Numbered from the stretch's first letter, positions 6,079 to 13,720 are shown. The stretch: 13,720 bases of DNA from Tepidimonas sp. (GCA_025054905.1 JANWZF010000052.1:1-13720); one strand, 5' to 3'. The notes: generated from the letters alone by a model not told the origin. Program-made: numbers and translations.

Positions 6079-7506
6079 ATGAGCGCCATCAACTACAGCG
6101 ACAAGATTCCCAACAACGTCAACCTCAGCGAGGACCGCACGCTGCAGCGCGCCTTGGAGCACTGGCAGCCCAACTACCTGCAGTGGTGGCGCGACATGGG
6201 GCCGGAAGGTTCGCACGACTATGAGGTGTACTTGCGCACCGCGGTCAGCGTCGATCCGCAGGGCTGGGCGCAGTTTGGCTACGTCAAGATGCCTGAATAC
6301 CGCTGGGGCATCTTCCTCAACCCTCCCGAGCCGGGGCGCAGGATCCATTTTGGCGATCATCTGGGTGAGGATGCTTGGCAGGAGGTCCCCGGCGAGCACC
6401 GCGCCAACCTGCGTCGCATCATCGTCACGCAGGGCGACACCGAGCCCGCCTCGGTGGAGCAGCAGCGCCACCTGGGTCTGACCTGTCCGAGCCAGTACGA
6501 TCTGCGCAACCTGTTTCAGGTCAACGTCGAAGAAGGGCGCCACCTGTGGGCCATGGTGTATCTGCTGCACAAGTATTTCGGCCGTGACGGGCGCGAGGAG
6601 GCCGAGGCGCTGCTGGAGCGGCGCAGCGGTGACCGCGACAACCCGCGCATCCTGGGGGCCTTCAACGAGAAGACACCGGATTGGCTGAGCTTTTACATGT
6701 TCACCTATTTCACCGACCGCGACGGCAAGTTCCAGCTGTGCGCGCTGGCCGAAAGCGGTTTCGACCCGCTGGCGCGCACGACGCGCTTCATGCTGACCGA
6801 AGAGGCGCACCACATGTTCGTGGGCGAGTCGGGGGTTGGGCGGGTGATCCAGCGCACCTGCGAGGTCATGAACCAGATCAAGACCGATGAGCCCGACAAG
6901 GTGCGTGCCGCGGGGGTGATCGACCTGCCCACCATCCAGCGCTACCTCAACTTCCATTTCAGCGTCACCATCGACCTGTTCGGGGCCGACCAGTCCAGCA
7001 ACGCGGCCACGTTCTACAGTTCAGGGCTGAAGGGGCGTTTCGAGGAGGGCAAGCGCACCGACGATCATCGCCTCAAGCACGACACCTACCGCATCCTCGA
7101 TGTCGTCGACGGGCAGTTGGTGGAGAAGGAGGTGCCGATGCTCAACGCGCTCAACGAGGTGCTGCGCGACGATTACATCCGCGACTCGGTCGGTGGCGTG
7201 GAGCGCTGGAACCGCATCATCGAGAAGGCCGGCATCCCGTTCCGGCTCAAGGTGCCGCACAAAGCGTTCAACCGCAAGATCGGTACCCTGGCCGGCGTGA
7301 AGGTCAGTCCCGATGGGCGCGTGGTCAGCGAGGCGCAGTGGAACCAGCACGTCGGTGAGTGGCTGCCCACCGATGAGGATCGGGCGTTCGTGGCCAGCCT
7401 GATGGGTCGGGTGGTCGAGCCGGGCAAGTTCGCCCACTGGATCGCCCCGCCGGTGATGGGCATCAACCGGCAGCCGGTGAACTTCGAATACGTGCGCTTC
7501 AACTGA
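6079..7506 (+). CDS. boxB: Benzoyl-CoA 2,3-epoxidase, diiron oxygenase subunit BoxB
   Basis: BoxB is the cytosolic diiron component of benzoyl-CoA epoxidase (EC 1.14.13.208). With electrons from BoxA it inserts one O2-derived oxygen into the benzoyl-CoA ring to give the 2,3-epoxide. The protein is 475 residues, the expected length. Probable iron ligands are in place: E152-x2-H155 (NVEEGRHLW), D213 (YFTDRD), E242-x2-H245 (LTEEAHHMF), plus Q118 and E122 (VTQGDTEP); these sit two residues beyond the positions recalled for the Azoarcus evansii enzyme. The first 20 residues (INYSDKIPNNVNL) are typical. The ATG has AGGAGAG at 6067-6072, six bases upstream. It lies between boxC and boxA; its stop is one base from the boxA ATG, so the two subunits should be translated together. 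Confidence 0.96.
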   Translation: MSAINYSDKIPNNVNLSEDRTLQRALEHWQPNYLQWWRDMGPEGSHDYEVYLRTAVSVDPQGWAQFGYVKMPEYRWGIFLNPPEPGRRIHFGDHLGEDAWQEVPGEHRANLRRIIVTQGDTEPASVEQQRHLGLTCPSQYDLRNLFQVNVEEGRHLWAMVYLLHKYFGRDGREEAEALLERRSGDRDNPRILGAFNEKTPDWLSFYMFTYFTDRDGKFQLCALAESGFDPLARTTRFMLTEEAHHMFVGESGVGRVIQRTCEVMNQIKTDEPDKVRAAGVIDLPTIQRYLNFHFSVTIDLFGADQSSNAATFYSSGLKGRFEEGKRTDDHRLKHDTYRILDVVDGQLVEKEVPMLNALNEVLRDDYIRDSVGGVERWNRIIEKAGIPFRLKVPHKAFNRKIGTLAGVKVSPDGRVVSEAQWNQHVGEWLPTDEDRAFVASLMGRVVEPGKFAHWIAPPVMGINRQPVNFEYVRFN

Positions 7507-7507
7507 G

Positions 7508-8803
7508 ATGGACGCGCCTGCCACCGTGCTGCAGCAGCACCTGATCGATCCCGAAATCTGCATCCGCTGCAACACCTGCGAGGCCACCTGCCCGGTCGGA
7601 GCCATCACGCACGACAGCCGCAATTACGTCGTCGATGCGGACAAATGCAACGCCTGCATGGCCTGCGTGCCACCGTGCCCGACCGGCGCGATCGACCACT
7701 GGCGATGGGTGCCGCGCACGCGTCCGTACACGCTGGCCGAGCAGCTGGAGTGGGACGAGCTGCCGCCGCCCCTGAGCGATGAGGCGTTGGCGACCCTGGG
7801 GGCCGGTGGCGCGCAGGAGCTGCCGGCGGCTGCGGTGGCGCAGGCCGCCCAGGCGTCGGTCGCATCGGCCGCCGTGGCGCCGCAGCCTACGGCCTGGACG
7901 GCGGCGACCTATGGTTCCAGCGTCCCGCCGTGGTCGGCTGCCCATCCGTACGTCAACCTCTATGGACCCCGCGCGGCGCGCAAGTCGGTGCGCGCGACCT
8001 GCGTCGGCAACCTGCGCGTCACCGAGGTTGGCTCCGACTACGACACGCACCACATCGTGCTGGACTTTGGGGCCATGCCGTTTCCGGTGCTGGAGGGGCA
8101 GTCGATCGGCATCATTCCCCCTGGGGTCGACGAGCAGGGCCGCCCCCATCACCCACGCCAGTACTCGGTGGCCAGCCCGCGCAACGGTGAGCGCCCGGGC
8201 CACAACAACCTGTCCCTGACCGTCAAGCGCGTGCTGGCCGACCACCGCGGCCAGCCCGTGCGCGGGGTGGCCTCCAACTACCTGTGCGACTTGCGCGTCG
8301 GCGATGAGGTGGACGTGGTGGGGCCGTTTGGCAGCACCTTTTTGATGCCCAACCACCCGCGCAGTCACATCGTGATGATCTGCACCGGCACCGGCAGCGC
8401 GCCGATGCGTGCGATGACCGAATGGCGCCGGCGGCTACGCGCCAGCGGCAAGTTCGACGGCGGGCGGCTGCTGCTGTTCTTTGGCGCGCGCACGCCGCAG
8501 GAGCTGCCCTACTTTGGACCGCTGCAGAAGCTGCCCAAGGACTTCATCGACATCCATTTTGCGTTCAGCCGGGTCCCCGGCCAACCCAAGCGCTACGTGC
8601 AGGATGCGCTGCGCGAGGCTGCCGCCGACCTGCTGCCGCTGCTGCAGGATCCGGATGCGTACTTTTACGTCTGCGGCCTGCGGGCGATGGAAGAGGGGGT
8701 GCTGCTGGCCCTGCGCGACGTGGCGCAGGCCGGTGGACTGGATTGGGAGGCGCTGGCCGCCGACATGCGCCAGCACGGCCGGCTGCACCTCGAAACCTAT
8801 TGA
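7508..8803 (+). CDS. boxA: Benzoyl-CoA 2,3-epoxidase, NADPH reductase subunit BoxA
   Basis: BoxA passes electrons from NADPH through FAD and two [4Fe-4S] clusters to BoxB. The 431 residues begin with a ferredoxin domain: Cys 18/21/24/28 (CIRCNTCEATCP) and Cys 47/50/53/57 (CNACMACVPPCP). A low-complexity Ala/Pro-rich linker runs from about 88 to 145. The ferredoxin-NADP reductase fold follows, with the FAD motif RQYSVAS (217-223), the nucleotide-binding TGTGSAPMRAM (293-303), the YVCGLRAMEEGV region, and the C-terminal aromatic in HLETY. The start ATG is one base after the boxB stop with little Shine-Dalgarno of its own, which suggests coupling. No terminator is visible before the next gene 43 nt downstream. 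Confidence 0.95.
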   Translation: MDAPATVLQQHLIDPEICIRCNTCEATCPVGAITHDSRNYVVDADKCNACMACVPPCPTGAIDHWRWVPRTRPYTLAEQLEWDELPPPLSDEALATLGAGGAQELPAAAVAQAAQASVASAAVAPQPTAWTAATYGSSVPPWSAAHPYVNLYGPRAARKSVRATCVGNLRVTEVGSDYDTHHIVLDFGAMPFPVLEGQSIGIIPPGVDEQGRPHHPRQYSVASPRNGERPGHNNLSLTVKRVLADHRGQPVRGVASNYLCDLRVGDEVDVVGPFGSTFLMPNHPRSHIVMICTGTGSAPMRAMTEWRRRLRASGKFDGGRLLLFFGARTPQELPYFGPLQKLPKDFIDIHFAFSRVPGQPKRYVQDALREAAADLLPLLQDPDAYFYVCGLRAMEEGVLLALRDVAQAGGLDWEALAADMRQHGRLHLETY

Positions 8804-8846
8804 CCGCACCCGCCGCAGGGGCACGATTTGCGCTACATTGCGCGGC

Positions 8847-9482
8847 GTGGAGACAACACCGAGTCCAGCCAGGGCGGCCTCGGCGGCTGCCCCGCAGCGG
8901 CCGCAGCTGTTGACGGCCGTGGTGATGCGGCGTGAGCCGCTCGAAGGGCCAATGGCGCGCTGGCAGCCATGGCGCTGGTTGCTGGCCGACGTGCAACTGC
9001 TGGCGGCGCCGGAAGGGCTGCCGTGTACCGTGTGGCCGGCGGACCCCACCGCCACCGAACCGGTGCCGCTGGAGCCCGCCAGTCTGACGGTCGATCCGCG
9101 GGTGCAGCATTGGGGCTTTGCGGGACTGACGGTCAGACTGCATCCGGAAGACGCCGAGGGCTACCTGCTCAACGTCACCGCCCCAGCTCCATGCTTCTGG
9201 GTGCTGTGGCGTGAGCCCGAAGGCGAGGACGCCCTGCCGCGGCCGCTGATCGTCACGTTGAGTTACCACGACGCCGGACGCTGGCTGGACGCGCAGGAGC
9301 GCGTCGATCAGGTGCCGGCGCCTGCAGCGCTGGTGGCTTGGCTGGCTGACTATGCCCAGCGTCACCACCGTGTCGAGCCCAAGCGCCGTGCTCGCCCGGC
9401 CAGCTTCCAGCCGTTGACCGACCGTTTTGGACAACCGGCGCGCATCAGCACGGCATCGCGCGCCCCTGCCCGAGGCTCATGA
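8847..9482 (+). CDS. DUF3305 domain protein, formate dehydrogenase-linked
   Basis: This 211-residue cytosolic protein has no signal or membrane segment. The recognisable part starts at VVMRREPLEGPMARWQPWRWLLADV (about residues 25-49) and continues through HWGFAGLTVRLHPEDAEGYLLNVTAPAPCFWVLWR (89-122) to a C-terminal FQPLTDRFGQPARI. That layout, including Trp-rich WQPWRW and the YLLN step, matches DUF3305 proteins, which sit with DUF3306 and an iron-sulfur protein next to formate dehydrogenase genes; biochemical function is not known. The start is uncertain: GTG at 8847 is chosen, TTG at 8838 and ATG at 8925 are in frame, and none has a strong ribosome site. The frame is also open upstream into boxA, but that part is a shadow. 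Its stop overlaps the next ATG (ATGA). Confidence 0.78.
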   Translation: METTPSPARAASAAAPQRPQLLTAVVMRREPLEGPMARWQPWRWLLADVQLLAAPEGLPCTVWPADPTATEPVPLEPASLTVDPRVQHWGFAGLTVRLHPEDAEGYLLNVTAPAPCFWVLWREPEGEDALPRPLIVTLSYHDAGRWLDAQERVDQVPAPAALVAWLADYAQRHHRVEPKRRARPASFQPLTDRFGQPARISTASRAPARGS

Positions 9483-10156
9483 GCACCGATGAAGGTTTTC
9501 TGACGCGCTGGTCACGCCGCAAGACTGCGGCCCGCGCGGGTCTGCCTGTGCCGGCCGAGGAGCCGGCTTGCCCCAATCCAGCCGCCGGGCCCACGATGCC
9601 TGTGGCGGATGACGGGCAGCCCGCCGCGCCATCGATGCCGTCGGCGCCGTCGGCGCCTGACGAAGATGGGCAGCCCCTGCCGACGTTGCAGGACGTGGAG
9701 CGGCTGACGCCGGAGTCCGATTTTCGTCCCTTCGTGCGGCCCCAGGTTGCGCCTGAGGTCCGCAACGCGGCGTTGCGCCGGCTGTTTTCCGATCCGCATT
9801 TCAACCAGATGGACGGGCTGGACGTCTACATCGACGACTACTCCCAGCCCAACCCGCTGCCCGCCGAGCTGGCCCGCCGCATGGTGGCGGCGCAGTTCAT
9901 GCGCCTGTTCGATGAACCCAAGGCCAACGCGGCCACCGCGCCAGCTGGACCGGCGGCGGCCGGGGCCATGCCTGAGGGGGCGGCCACCGCCCCGGCTGGA
10001 GACGCGCGGCCAGAGCCCTCCGAGCCGGCGGCGGCCGCGTCGACAGGTGCGATCGCCGTCGACCCGTCGGCCGCGGACCCCGATGCGGCCGCAGTCCATC
10101 CCATGCCCACCCCGGCGGCGACCACCATGGCGCCGCGCCCCGAACTTTCCCCATGA
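9479..10156 (+). CDS. DUF3306 domain protein
   Basis: The 225-residue protein opens with GFLTRWSRRK (residues 6-15), the standard DUF3306 N-terminus. After a 50-residue Pro/Ala-rich stretch comes the conserved core: LPTLQDVERLTPESDFRPFVRPQV (67-90), then RNAALRRLFSDPHFNQMDGLDVYIDDYSQPNPL (95-127). The last ~75 residues are low-complexity Ala/Pro/Asp and probably disordered. Function is unknown; the family travels with DUF3305 and formate dehydrogenase. It starts inside the stop of the DUF3305 gene (ATGA at 9479) and ends in another ATGA with the iron-sulfur gene, so three products are likely made in fixed proportion. Confidence 0.85.
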   Translation: MSTDEGFLTRWSRRKTAARAGLPVPAEEPACPNPAAGPTMPVADDGQPAAPSMPSAPSAPDEDGQPLPTLQDVERLTPESDFRPFVRPQVAPEVRNAALRRLFSDPHFNQMDGLDVYIDDYSQPNPLPAELARRMVAAQFMRLFDEPKANAATAPAGPAAAGAMPEGAATAPAGDARPEPSEPAAAASTGAIAVDPSAADPDAAAVHPMPTPAATTMAPRPELSP

Positions 10157-12264
10157 CGATCCTGGCCTGCACCTGCAACCGCACGCAACCGATCGATGCG
10201 CCGACGCTGGCGCGCGTGCTCGATGAGCCGGTGGCGCTGCACCATGCGCTGTGCCGGCGCGAGGCCGCTGCGTTCCAGCGCGCGGCGCGCGATGAGGGTC
10301 CGTTGACCGTGGCCTGCACGCAAGAGCAGCGGCTGCTGGCCGAGCTCGCGCAAGCCACCGAAGGCGTGCCGGCGCCGGACGTGCGTCCGATTCGCTTCGT
10401 CAACCTGCGGGAGACCGGCGGCTGGTCGCGCCAGGCCGATCAGGCACTGCCCAAGATGGCCGCACTACTGGCCGCGGCGCGCCTGCCCGATCCGGAGCCG
10501 GTGCCCACGGTGCGCTATGACAGCCAGCAGGCGCGCCTGCTGATCATCGGTCCGCTGGAGGCGGCGCAGGCGCTGGCCGACCGACTGGCCGACGTGTGGC
10601 AGGTGACGCTGCTGGGCACCGGCGGCGCGCTGGAACAGGCGCACCGTTACCCGGTGCTGGCCGGGCGGATCGTGCGCCTGACGGGGTGGCTGGGCGCCTT
10701 CACGCTGCGCTGGGTCGACGACAACCCGATCGCTCTGGACCTGTGCACACGCTGCAACGCCTGTGTGGCTGCGTGTCCGGAGGGGGCCATCGGCCTGGAC
10801 TACCAGGTCGACCTGGGCGTCTGCCGTGCCCACCGCGACTGCGTTCGGGTGTGCGAGGCGCCGGGGGCGATCGACTTCGCCCGCATGGCCGAGGAGCAGC
10901 AAGCCGAATTCGACGCCGTGCTCGATCTGCGGCCCGCGCCCGCTTTCACGCAGCACGCGCTGCCGCAGGGCTATGTCCACGTGCCACCGGCGCTGAATGC
11001 CGACGCGCGGCTGGCGCGGCTGTGGGCGTTGCGGGATCTGGTCGGTACCTTCGACAAACCACGCTTTTTCCGCTACCAGCAGCGTCTGTGTGCGCATGCG
11101 CGCAACGAGCAAGTCGGCTGCCAGGCGTGTGTGCAGGTCTGCTCGGCCAGCGCCATCCGCAGCGACGCCGAGCGTCAGCGTATCGTCGCCGAACCTCACC
11201 TGTGCGTCGGCTGCGGCGCCTGCAGCACCGTTTGCCCCAGCGGGGCGCTGACGTTTGCCTATCCGGATCCGGCGCACCAAGGGCGCGCGCTGCGCACCTT
11301 GCTGGCCACGTACCGCCAGGCCGGCGGGCGCGATGCGGCGCTGCTGCTGCACAGCCAGGGGGCGGGCCAGCAGCTCATCGAGCAGTGGGGGCGTGCCGCG
11401 CGGCTGGAGCCGGCCATGCACGGCCTGCCGGCGCGCGTCATCCCGTGGGCGCTGTGGCACACCGCCAGCACGGGCCTGGAGCTTTGGCTGGCGGCGATTG
11501 CCTGGGGTGCCAGTCAGGTCTGGCTGCTGCTGACCGATGAGGAAGCCCCCCAGTATGCCGAGGCCTTGCGCCAGCAGATGGCTGTGGCGCAGGCGGTCCT
11601 GCACGGGCTGGGCTACCGCGGCGAGCATCTGCGCCTGCTGCAGGCGCGCGATGCACGTGACCTGGCGGCGCTGGACGCCGAGGTGCGCACGCTGGCTCCC
11701 GCCCAGGGCGTGGCGCAGCCGGCAACGTTTGCGGCACTGGCCGACAAACGCGCCACACTGGAACTGGCACTGGAGCACCTGATTGCCCACGCCCCGGCGC
11801 GCCCGGCCGATGCGGTGGTGCCGCTGCCCGCGATGGGCGCACCGCTCGGCTCGGTGCAGATCGATGCCCAAGCCTGCACGCTGTGCATGAGCTGCGTCGG
11901 TGCCTGCCCCGCCGGGGCCTTGCAGGACAACCCGAACGCCCCACAGCTGCGCTTCATCGAAAAGAACTGCGTGCAATGCGGACTGTGCGTGCGCACCTGC
12001 CCGGAACAGGCGCTGGCGCTGCAGCCGCGCCTGTGGCTGCACGCGCGCCGGCGCGAGGCGCGCGTGCTGCATGAGCAGCCGCCGTTTCACTGCATCCGCT
12101 GTGGCAAGCCGTTTGGCACCCTCAAGGGGGTGGAAACCATGCTGGCGCGCTTGAGCGCCCACCCGATGTTCCAGGGCGCCGCGGCCGAGCGGCTGAAGAT
12201 GTGCGGCGACTGCCGGGTCATCGACCTGCACACCAGCCCCGAAGTCAAGATCACCGACCTTTGA
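10153..12264 (+). CDS. Large multi-cluster ferredoxin-like iron-sulfur protein of the DUF3305/DUF3306 block
   Basis: This 703-residue soluble protein carries six Cys motifs of ferredoxin type: C198/201/204/208, C224/H227/C230/C234 (His in place of the second Cys), C313/323/326/330, C351/354/357/361, C575/578/581/585 and C606/609/612/616. The C-terminus adds two CxxC pairs (C647/650 and C684/687), probably a separate metal-binding knuckle. The N-terminus has CTC at 6-8 and single Cys at about 34 and 56. Between clusters four and five lies a 210-residue region without Cys. The protein resembles those annotated only as 4Fe-4S binding protein beside formate dehydrogenase genes and may relay electrons or help cofactor maturation; neither is shown. 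It overlaps DUF3306 by ATGA and is 10 nt before torD. Confidence 0.85.
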   Translation: MTILACTCNRTQPIDAPTLARVLDEPVALHHALCRREAAAFQRAARDEGPLTVACTQEQRLLAELAQATEGVPAPDVRPIRFVNLRETGGWSRQADQALPKMAALLAAARLPDPEPVPTVRYDSQQARLLIIGPLEAAQALADRLADVWQVTLLGTGGALEQAHRYPVLAGRIVRLTGWLGAFTLRWVDDNPIALDLCTRCNACVAACPEGAIGLDYQVDLGVCRAHRDCVRVCEAPGAIDFARMAEEQQAEFDAVLDLRPAPAFTQHALPQGYVHVPPALNADARLARLWALRDLVGTFDKPRFFRYQQRLCAHARNEQVGCQACVQVCSASAIRSDAERQRIVAEPHLCVGCGACSTVCPSGALTFAYPDPAHQGRALRTLLATYRQAGGRDAALLLHSQGAGQQLIEQWGRAARLEPAMHGLPARVIPWALWHTASTGLELWLAAIAWGASQVWLLLTDEEAPQYAEALRQQMAVAQAVLHGLGYRGEHLRLLQARDARDLAALDAEVRTLAPAQGVAQPATFAALADKRATLELALEHLIAHAPARPADAVVPLPAMGAPLGSVQIDAQACTLCMSCVGACPAGALQDNPNAPQLRFIEKNCVQCGLCVRTCPEQALALQPRLWLHARRREARVLHEQPPFHCIRCGKPFGTLKGVETMLARLSAHPMFQGAAAERLKMCGDCRVIDLHTSPEVKITDL

Positions 12265-12274
12265 TCCCCTCGCC

Positions 12275-12898
12275 ATGGCCGAATCCGTCCTGCCTTTTCC
12301 CGAACGCGCCGGTTTCGACGAGGAGACCGCGCGCGCCGAGCTGTACGGCGTGCTGGCTGCGCTGTTGACCGCTCCCCCGGGCGACGAGCTGCTGGCCGCG
12401 CTGCGGGTGGCTGTTACCGAGGCACTGGCGCGCGGTGCCTGGCTGGAGGCACCGTGGCAGGCGTTGGTGGCGCAGGCGCGCACGCTGTCGCCGCAGCAGG
12501 TGCGCGACGAGTACGACGCCCTGTTCGGCGGGGTGGGGCGGCCCGAGGTGTATCTGTACGCGTCGCACTACCTGAGCGGTTTTTTGAACGACAAGCCGCT
12601 GGCGGCGCTGCGCGACGACCTGGCCGCGCTGGGGCTGAGACGCGCCGAGGGAGTGGCCGAGACCGAAGATCACCTGGCCGTGCTGTGCGAGGTGATGCGC
12701 TACCTGATCGCCGGCGACGACGCCGAGGTGTGCAACCTGGCGCGCCAGCACGCGTTTTTTGCGCGCCACTTGCACCCGTGGGTGCCGGCGCTGTGCGATG
12801 CGCTGCAGGCCCACCCGGCGGCACGCTTCTATAGCGCGCTGGCCGAGCTGTTGCGAACCTTCGTGCAGGTGGAGGCACAGGCGTTCGAGATGGCGTGA
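12275..12898 (+). CDS. TorD/DmsD-family redox enzyme maturation chaperone
   Basis: The 207-residue, largely helical protein fits the TorD/NarJ-like chaperones, which bind the signal peptide or apo form of molybdenum enzymes before cofactor loading and Tat export. Supporting motifs are EYDALFGG (79-86), YLYASHYLSGFLNDKPL (93-109) and the hallmark ETEDHLAVLCEVMRYLI (129-145), whose E-x-D-H core is diagnostic. Length is usual. It follows the iron-sulfur gene by 10 nt and precedes hypA by 24 nt. In the common arrangement a formate dehydrogenase catalytic subunit comes next; here it does not, so the client enzyme must be encoded elsewhere or beyond the window. A dimethyl sulfoxide or nitrate reductase client cannot be ruled out. 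Confidence 0.85.
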   Translation: MAESVLPFPERAGFDEETARAELYGVLAALLTAPPGDELLAALRVAVTEALARGAWLEAPWQALVAQARTLSPQQVRDEYDALFGGVGRPEVYLYASHYLSGFLNDKPLAALRDDLAALGLRRAEGVAETEDHLAVLCEVMRYLIAGDDAEVCNLARQHAFFARHLHPWVPALCDALQAHPAARFYSALAELLRTFVQVEAQAFEMA

Positions 12899-12922
12899 CG
12901 GCCGAACGCGCGGGCGGCGGCG

Positions 12923-13276
12923 ATGCACGAGGCGAGTCTGGCTGGCAGCGTGCTGCGCATCGTCGAGCAGGCTGCGGTGCGCGAGGGTTTTGCGCGGGTG
13001 GTGCGGCTGCGCCTGGCCGTGGGGGAGCTGGCGTCGGTGGAGGAAGCGGCGCTGCGCTTTGCGCTGGCGGCCGTCATGCCGGGCACGGTGCTGGACGGCG
13101 CGCAGGTGGACATCGAGATCGTGCCTGGCCGTGGCCGCTGCGGCTGCTGTGGTCACGAAGGGGCGCTGCCGGTGCTGGGGTTGGCCTGCAGCCAGTGTGG
13201 CGCCTACGCCATGCGGCCGACCGCCGGTCTGGATCTGCGTGTCGTCGATCTGCAGGTTTGCGATGATGCGGGCTGA
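12923..13276 (+). CDS. hypA: Hydrogenase maturation nickel metallochaperone HypA
   Basis: HypA delivers nickel, with HypB, to the large subunit of [NiFe] hydrogenase. The 117-residue protein starts MHEASL, with the invariant His2 that binds nickel through the N-terminus. It carries the zinc site as C73-x2-C76 and C89-x2-C92 (RCGCCGH and ACSQCGA). VRLRLAVGELASVEEAALRFAL is the standard helix-strand region. The Cys at 75 inside the first pair is an extra residue. Ribosome binding is only a loose GGCGGCGG. The gene lies 24 nt after torD and 36 nt before hypB, probably in one transcript. Confidence 0.93.
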   Translation: MHEASLAGSVLRIVEQAAVREGFARVVRLRLAVGELASVEEAALRFALAAVMPGTVLDGAQVDIEIVPGRGRCGCCGHEGALPVLGLACSQCGAYAMRPTAGLDLRVVDLQVCDDAG

Positions 13277-13301
13277 GGCCGCCCGGGGGCGGCCACGAAA
13301 C

Positions 13302-13306
13302 GGGAG
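13302..13306 (+). promoter_or_regulatory. Ribosome binding site for hypB
   Basis: GGGAG lies 6 nt before the ATG at 13313 and supports that start. Confidence 0.55.
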
Positions 13307-13312
13307 ACGGTG

Positions 13313-13720
13313 ATGTGCACGACGTGCGGTTGCGCCCACCCGGAGGAGGCGGTGGTGCTGGAGGCGGGGGCCACCCGCGTTGCCGTGCCGGGGCTGCAGG
13401 CCTCGCGCTGCGTGACGCTGGAAGAAGACCTGCTGGCGGCCAACGACGCGCTGGCGGCCCGCAACCGCGCCTGGTTGGCCGCGCACGGGGTGACGGCCAT
13501 CAACTTGATGGCCAGCCCCGGCGCCGGCAAGACCACGTTGCTGTGCGCAACGCTGCAGCGGCTGCGCGCGCGCGCACCGCAGCGACCGCTGGCGGTGATC
13601 GAGGGGGATCAGGCGACCGCGCTGGACGCCGAACGCATCCGCGCCTGCGGGGTCCCCGCGGTGCAGGTCAACACCGGCAAGGGCTGCCATCTGGATGCGC
13701 CGATGGTGGCCGCGGCGCTG
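13313..13720 (+). CDS. hypB: Hydrogenase maturation GTPase HypB, N-terminal part (runs off window)
   Basis: The first 136 codons of HypB, the GTPase that drives nickel insertion into [NiFe] hydrogenase, are present with no stop before the end. It starts MCTTCGC, the N-terminal high-affinity metal motif (Cys 2, 5, 7). No His-rich nickel-storage stretch follows, unlike some rhizobial and Cupriavidus-type proteins. ASPGAGKTT (residues 67-75) is the P-loop, VIEGDQAT (95-102) is the next G-domain motif, and TGKGCHLDA with C125 and H126 holds the G-domain metal site. The remainder, including the base-recognition motif, is beyond 13720. Confidence 0.95.
   Translation, partial: MCTTCGCAHPEEAVVLEAGATRVAVPGLQASRCVTLEEDLLAANDALAARNRAWLAAHGVTAINLMASPGAGKTTLLCATLQRLRARAPQRPLAVIEGDQATALDAERIRACGVPAVQVNTGKGCHLDAPMVAAAL

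Noticed and set aside
8481..8846. Upstream extension of the DUF3305 reading frame into boxA
   Set aside because: This part is Arg/Cys-rich, overlaps the NADPH-binding end of BoxA in another frame, and lies before the first residues that resemble DUF3305.
10465..12483. 672-codon minus-strand open frame opposite the iron-sulfur gene
   Set aside because: Arg/Gln/Ala-rich shadow; the + strand carries six ordered ferredoxin motifs.
12251..13690. 479-codon minus-strand open frame opposite torD, hypA and hypB
   Set aside because: It spans three real genes and the gaps between them and has no motif.

Overview
The window is GC-rich DNA, densely coding and mostly on the + strand. Every recognisable protein resembles betaproteobacterial versions, and the BoxR/box benzoate genes together with the DUF3305/DUF3306 block point to a member of the Burkholderiales or a related Azoarcus/Thauera-like lineage. 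That is an inference from gene content and high GC; no rRNA or marker gene here fixes the taxon.

Layout: (1) 2-1327, the tail of an Mrp/ApbC iron-sulfur carrier ATPase and a DMT/EamA permease. (2) 1344-7506 and on to 8803, a compact aerobic benzoyl-CoA (box) locus: benzoate-CoA ligase on the minus strand, divergent from the regulator boxR, followed by boxC, boxB and boxA on the + strand. The ligase makes benzoyl-CoA, BoxAB epoxidises the ring with O2 and NADPH, and BoxC hydrolytically opens the ring epoxide. The downstream aldehyde dehydrogenase (boxD) and the beta-oxidation-like genes are not in the window. (3) 8847-12898, a block usually found beside formate dehydrogenase: DUF3305, DUF3306, a 703-residue multi-cluster iron-sulfur protein and a TorD-family chaperone, coupled by ATGA overlaps or short gaps. 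(4) 12923-13720, hypA and the start of hypB, for nickel insertion into [NiFe] hydrogenase; hypB runs off the end.

The clearest new structure is regulatory. Three copies of a TGCA-N6-TGCA element sharing the core TGCACTAT lie in the two intergenic regions flanking boxR. One is a 22-bp perfect inverted repeat in the bclA-boxR divergent region. Two stand 23 bp apart over a near-consensus promoter (TTGTCA-17-TATGAT) in front of boxC, one covering the -10 box and the other just past the predicted start site. This is the expected picture of a BoxR-repressed, benzoyl-CoA-induced operon. It also argues that boxC starts at 4324, not at the upstream ATG embedded in an operator.

The second point of interest is the redox-accessory block: no formate dehydrogenase or hydrogenase structural subunit lies between it and hypAB, and its large iron-sulfur protein has a His where the second Cys of one cluster motif is expected. 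No tRNA, rRNA, CRISPR array or insertion sequence was seen, and no gene-free stretch exceeds 300 bases (the longest are 2970-3158 and 4188-4323).
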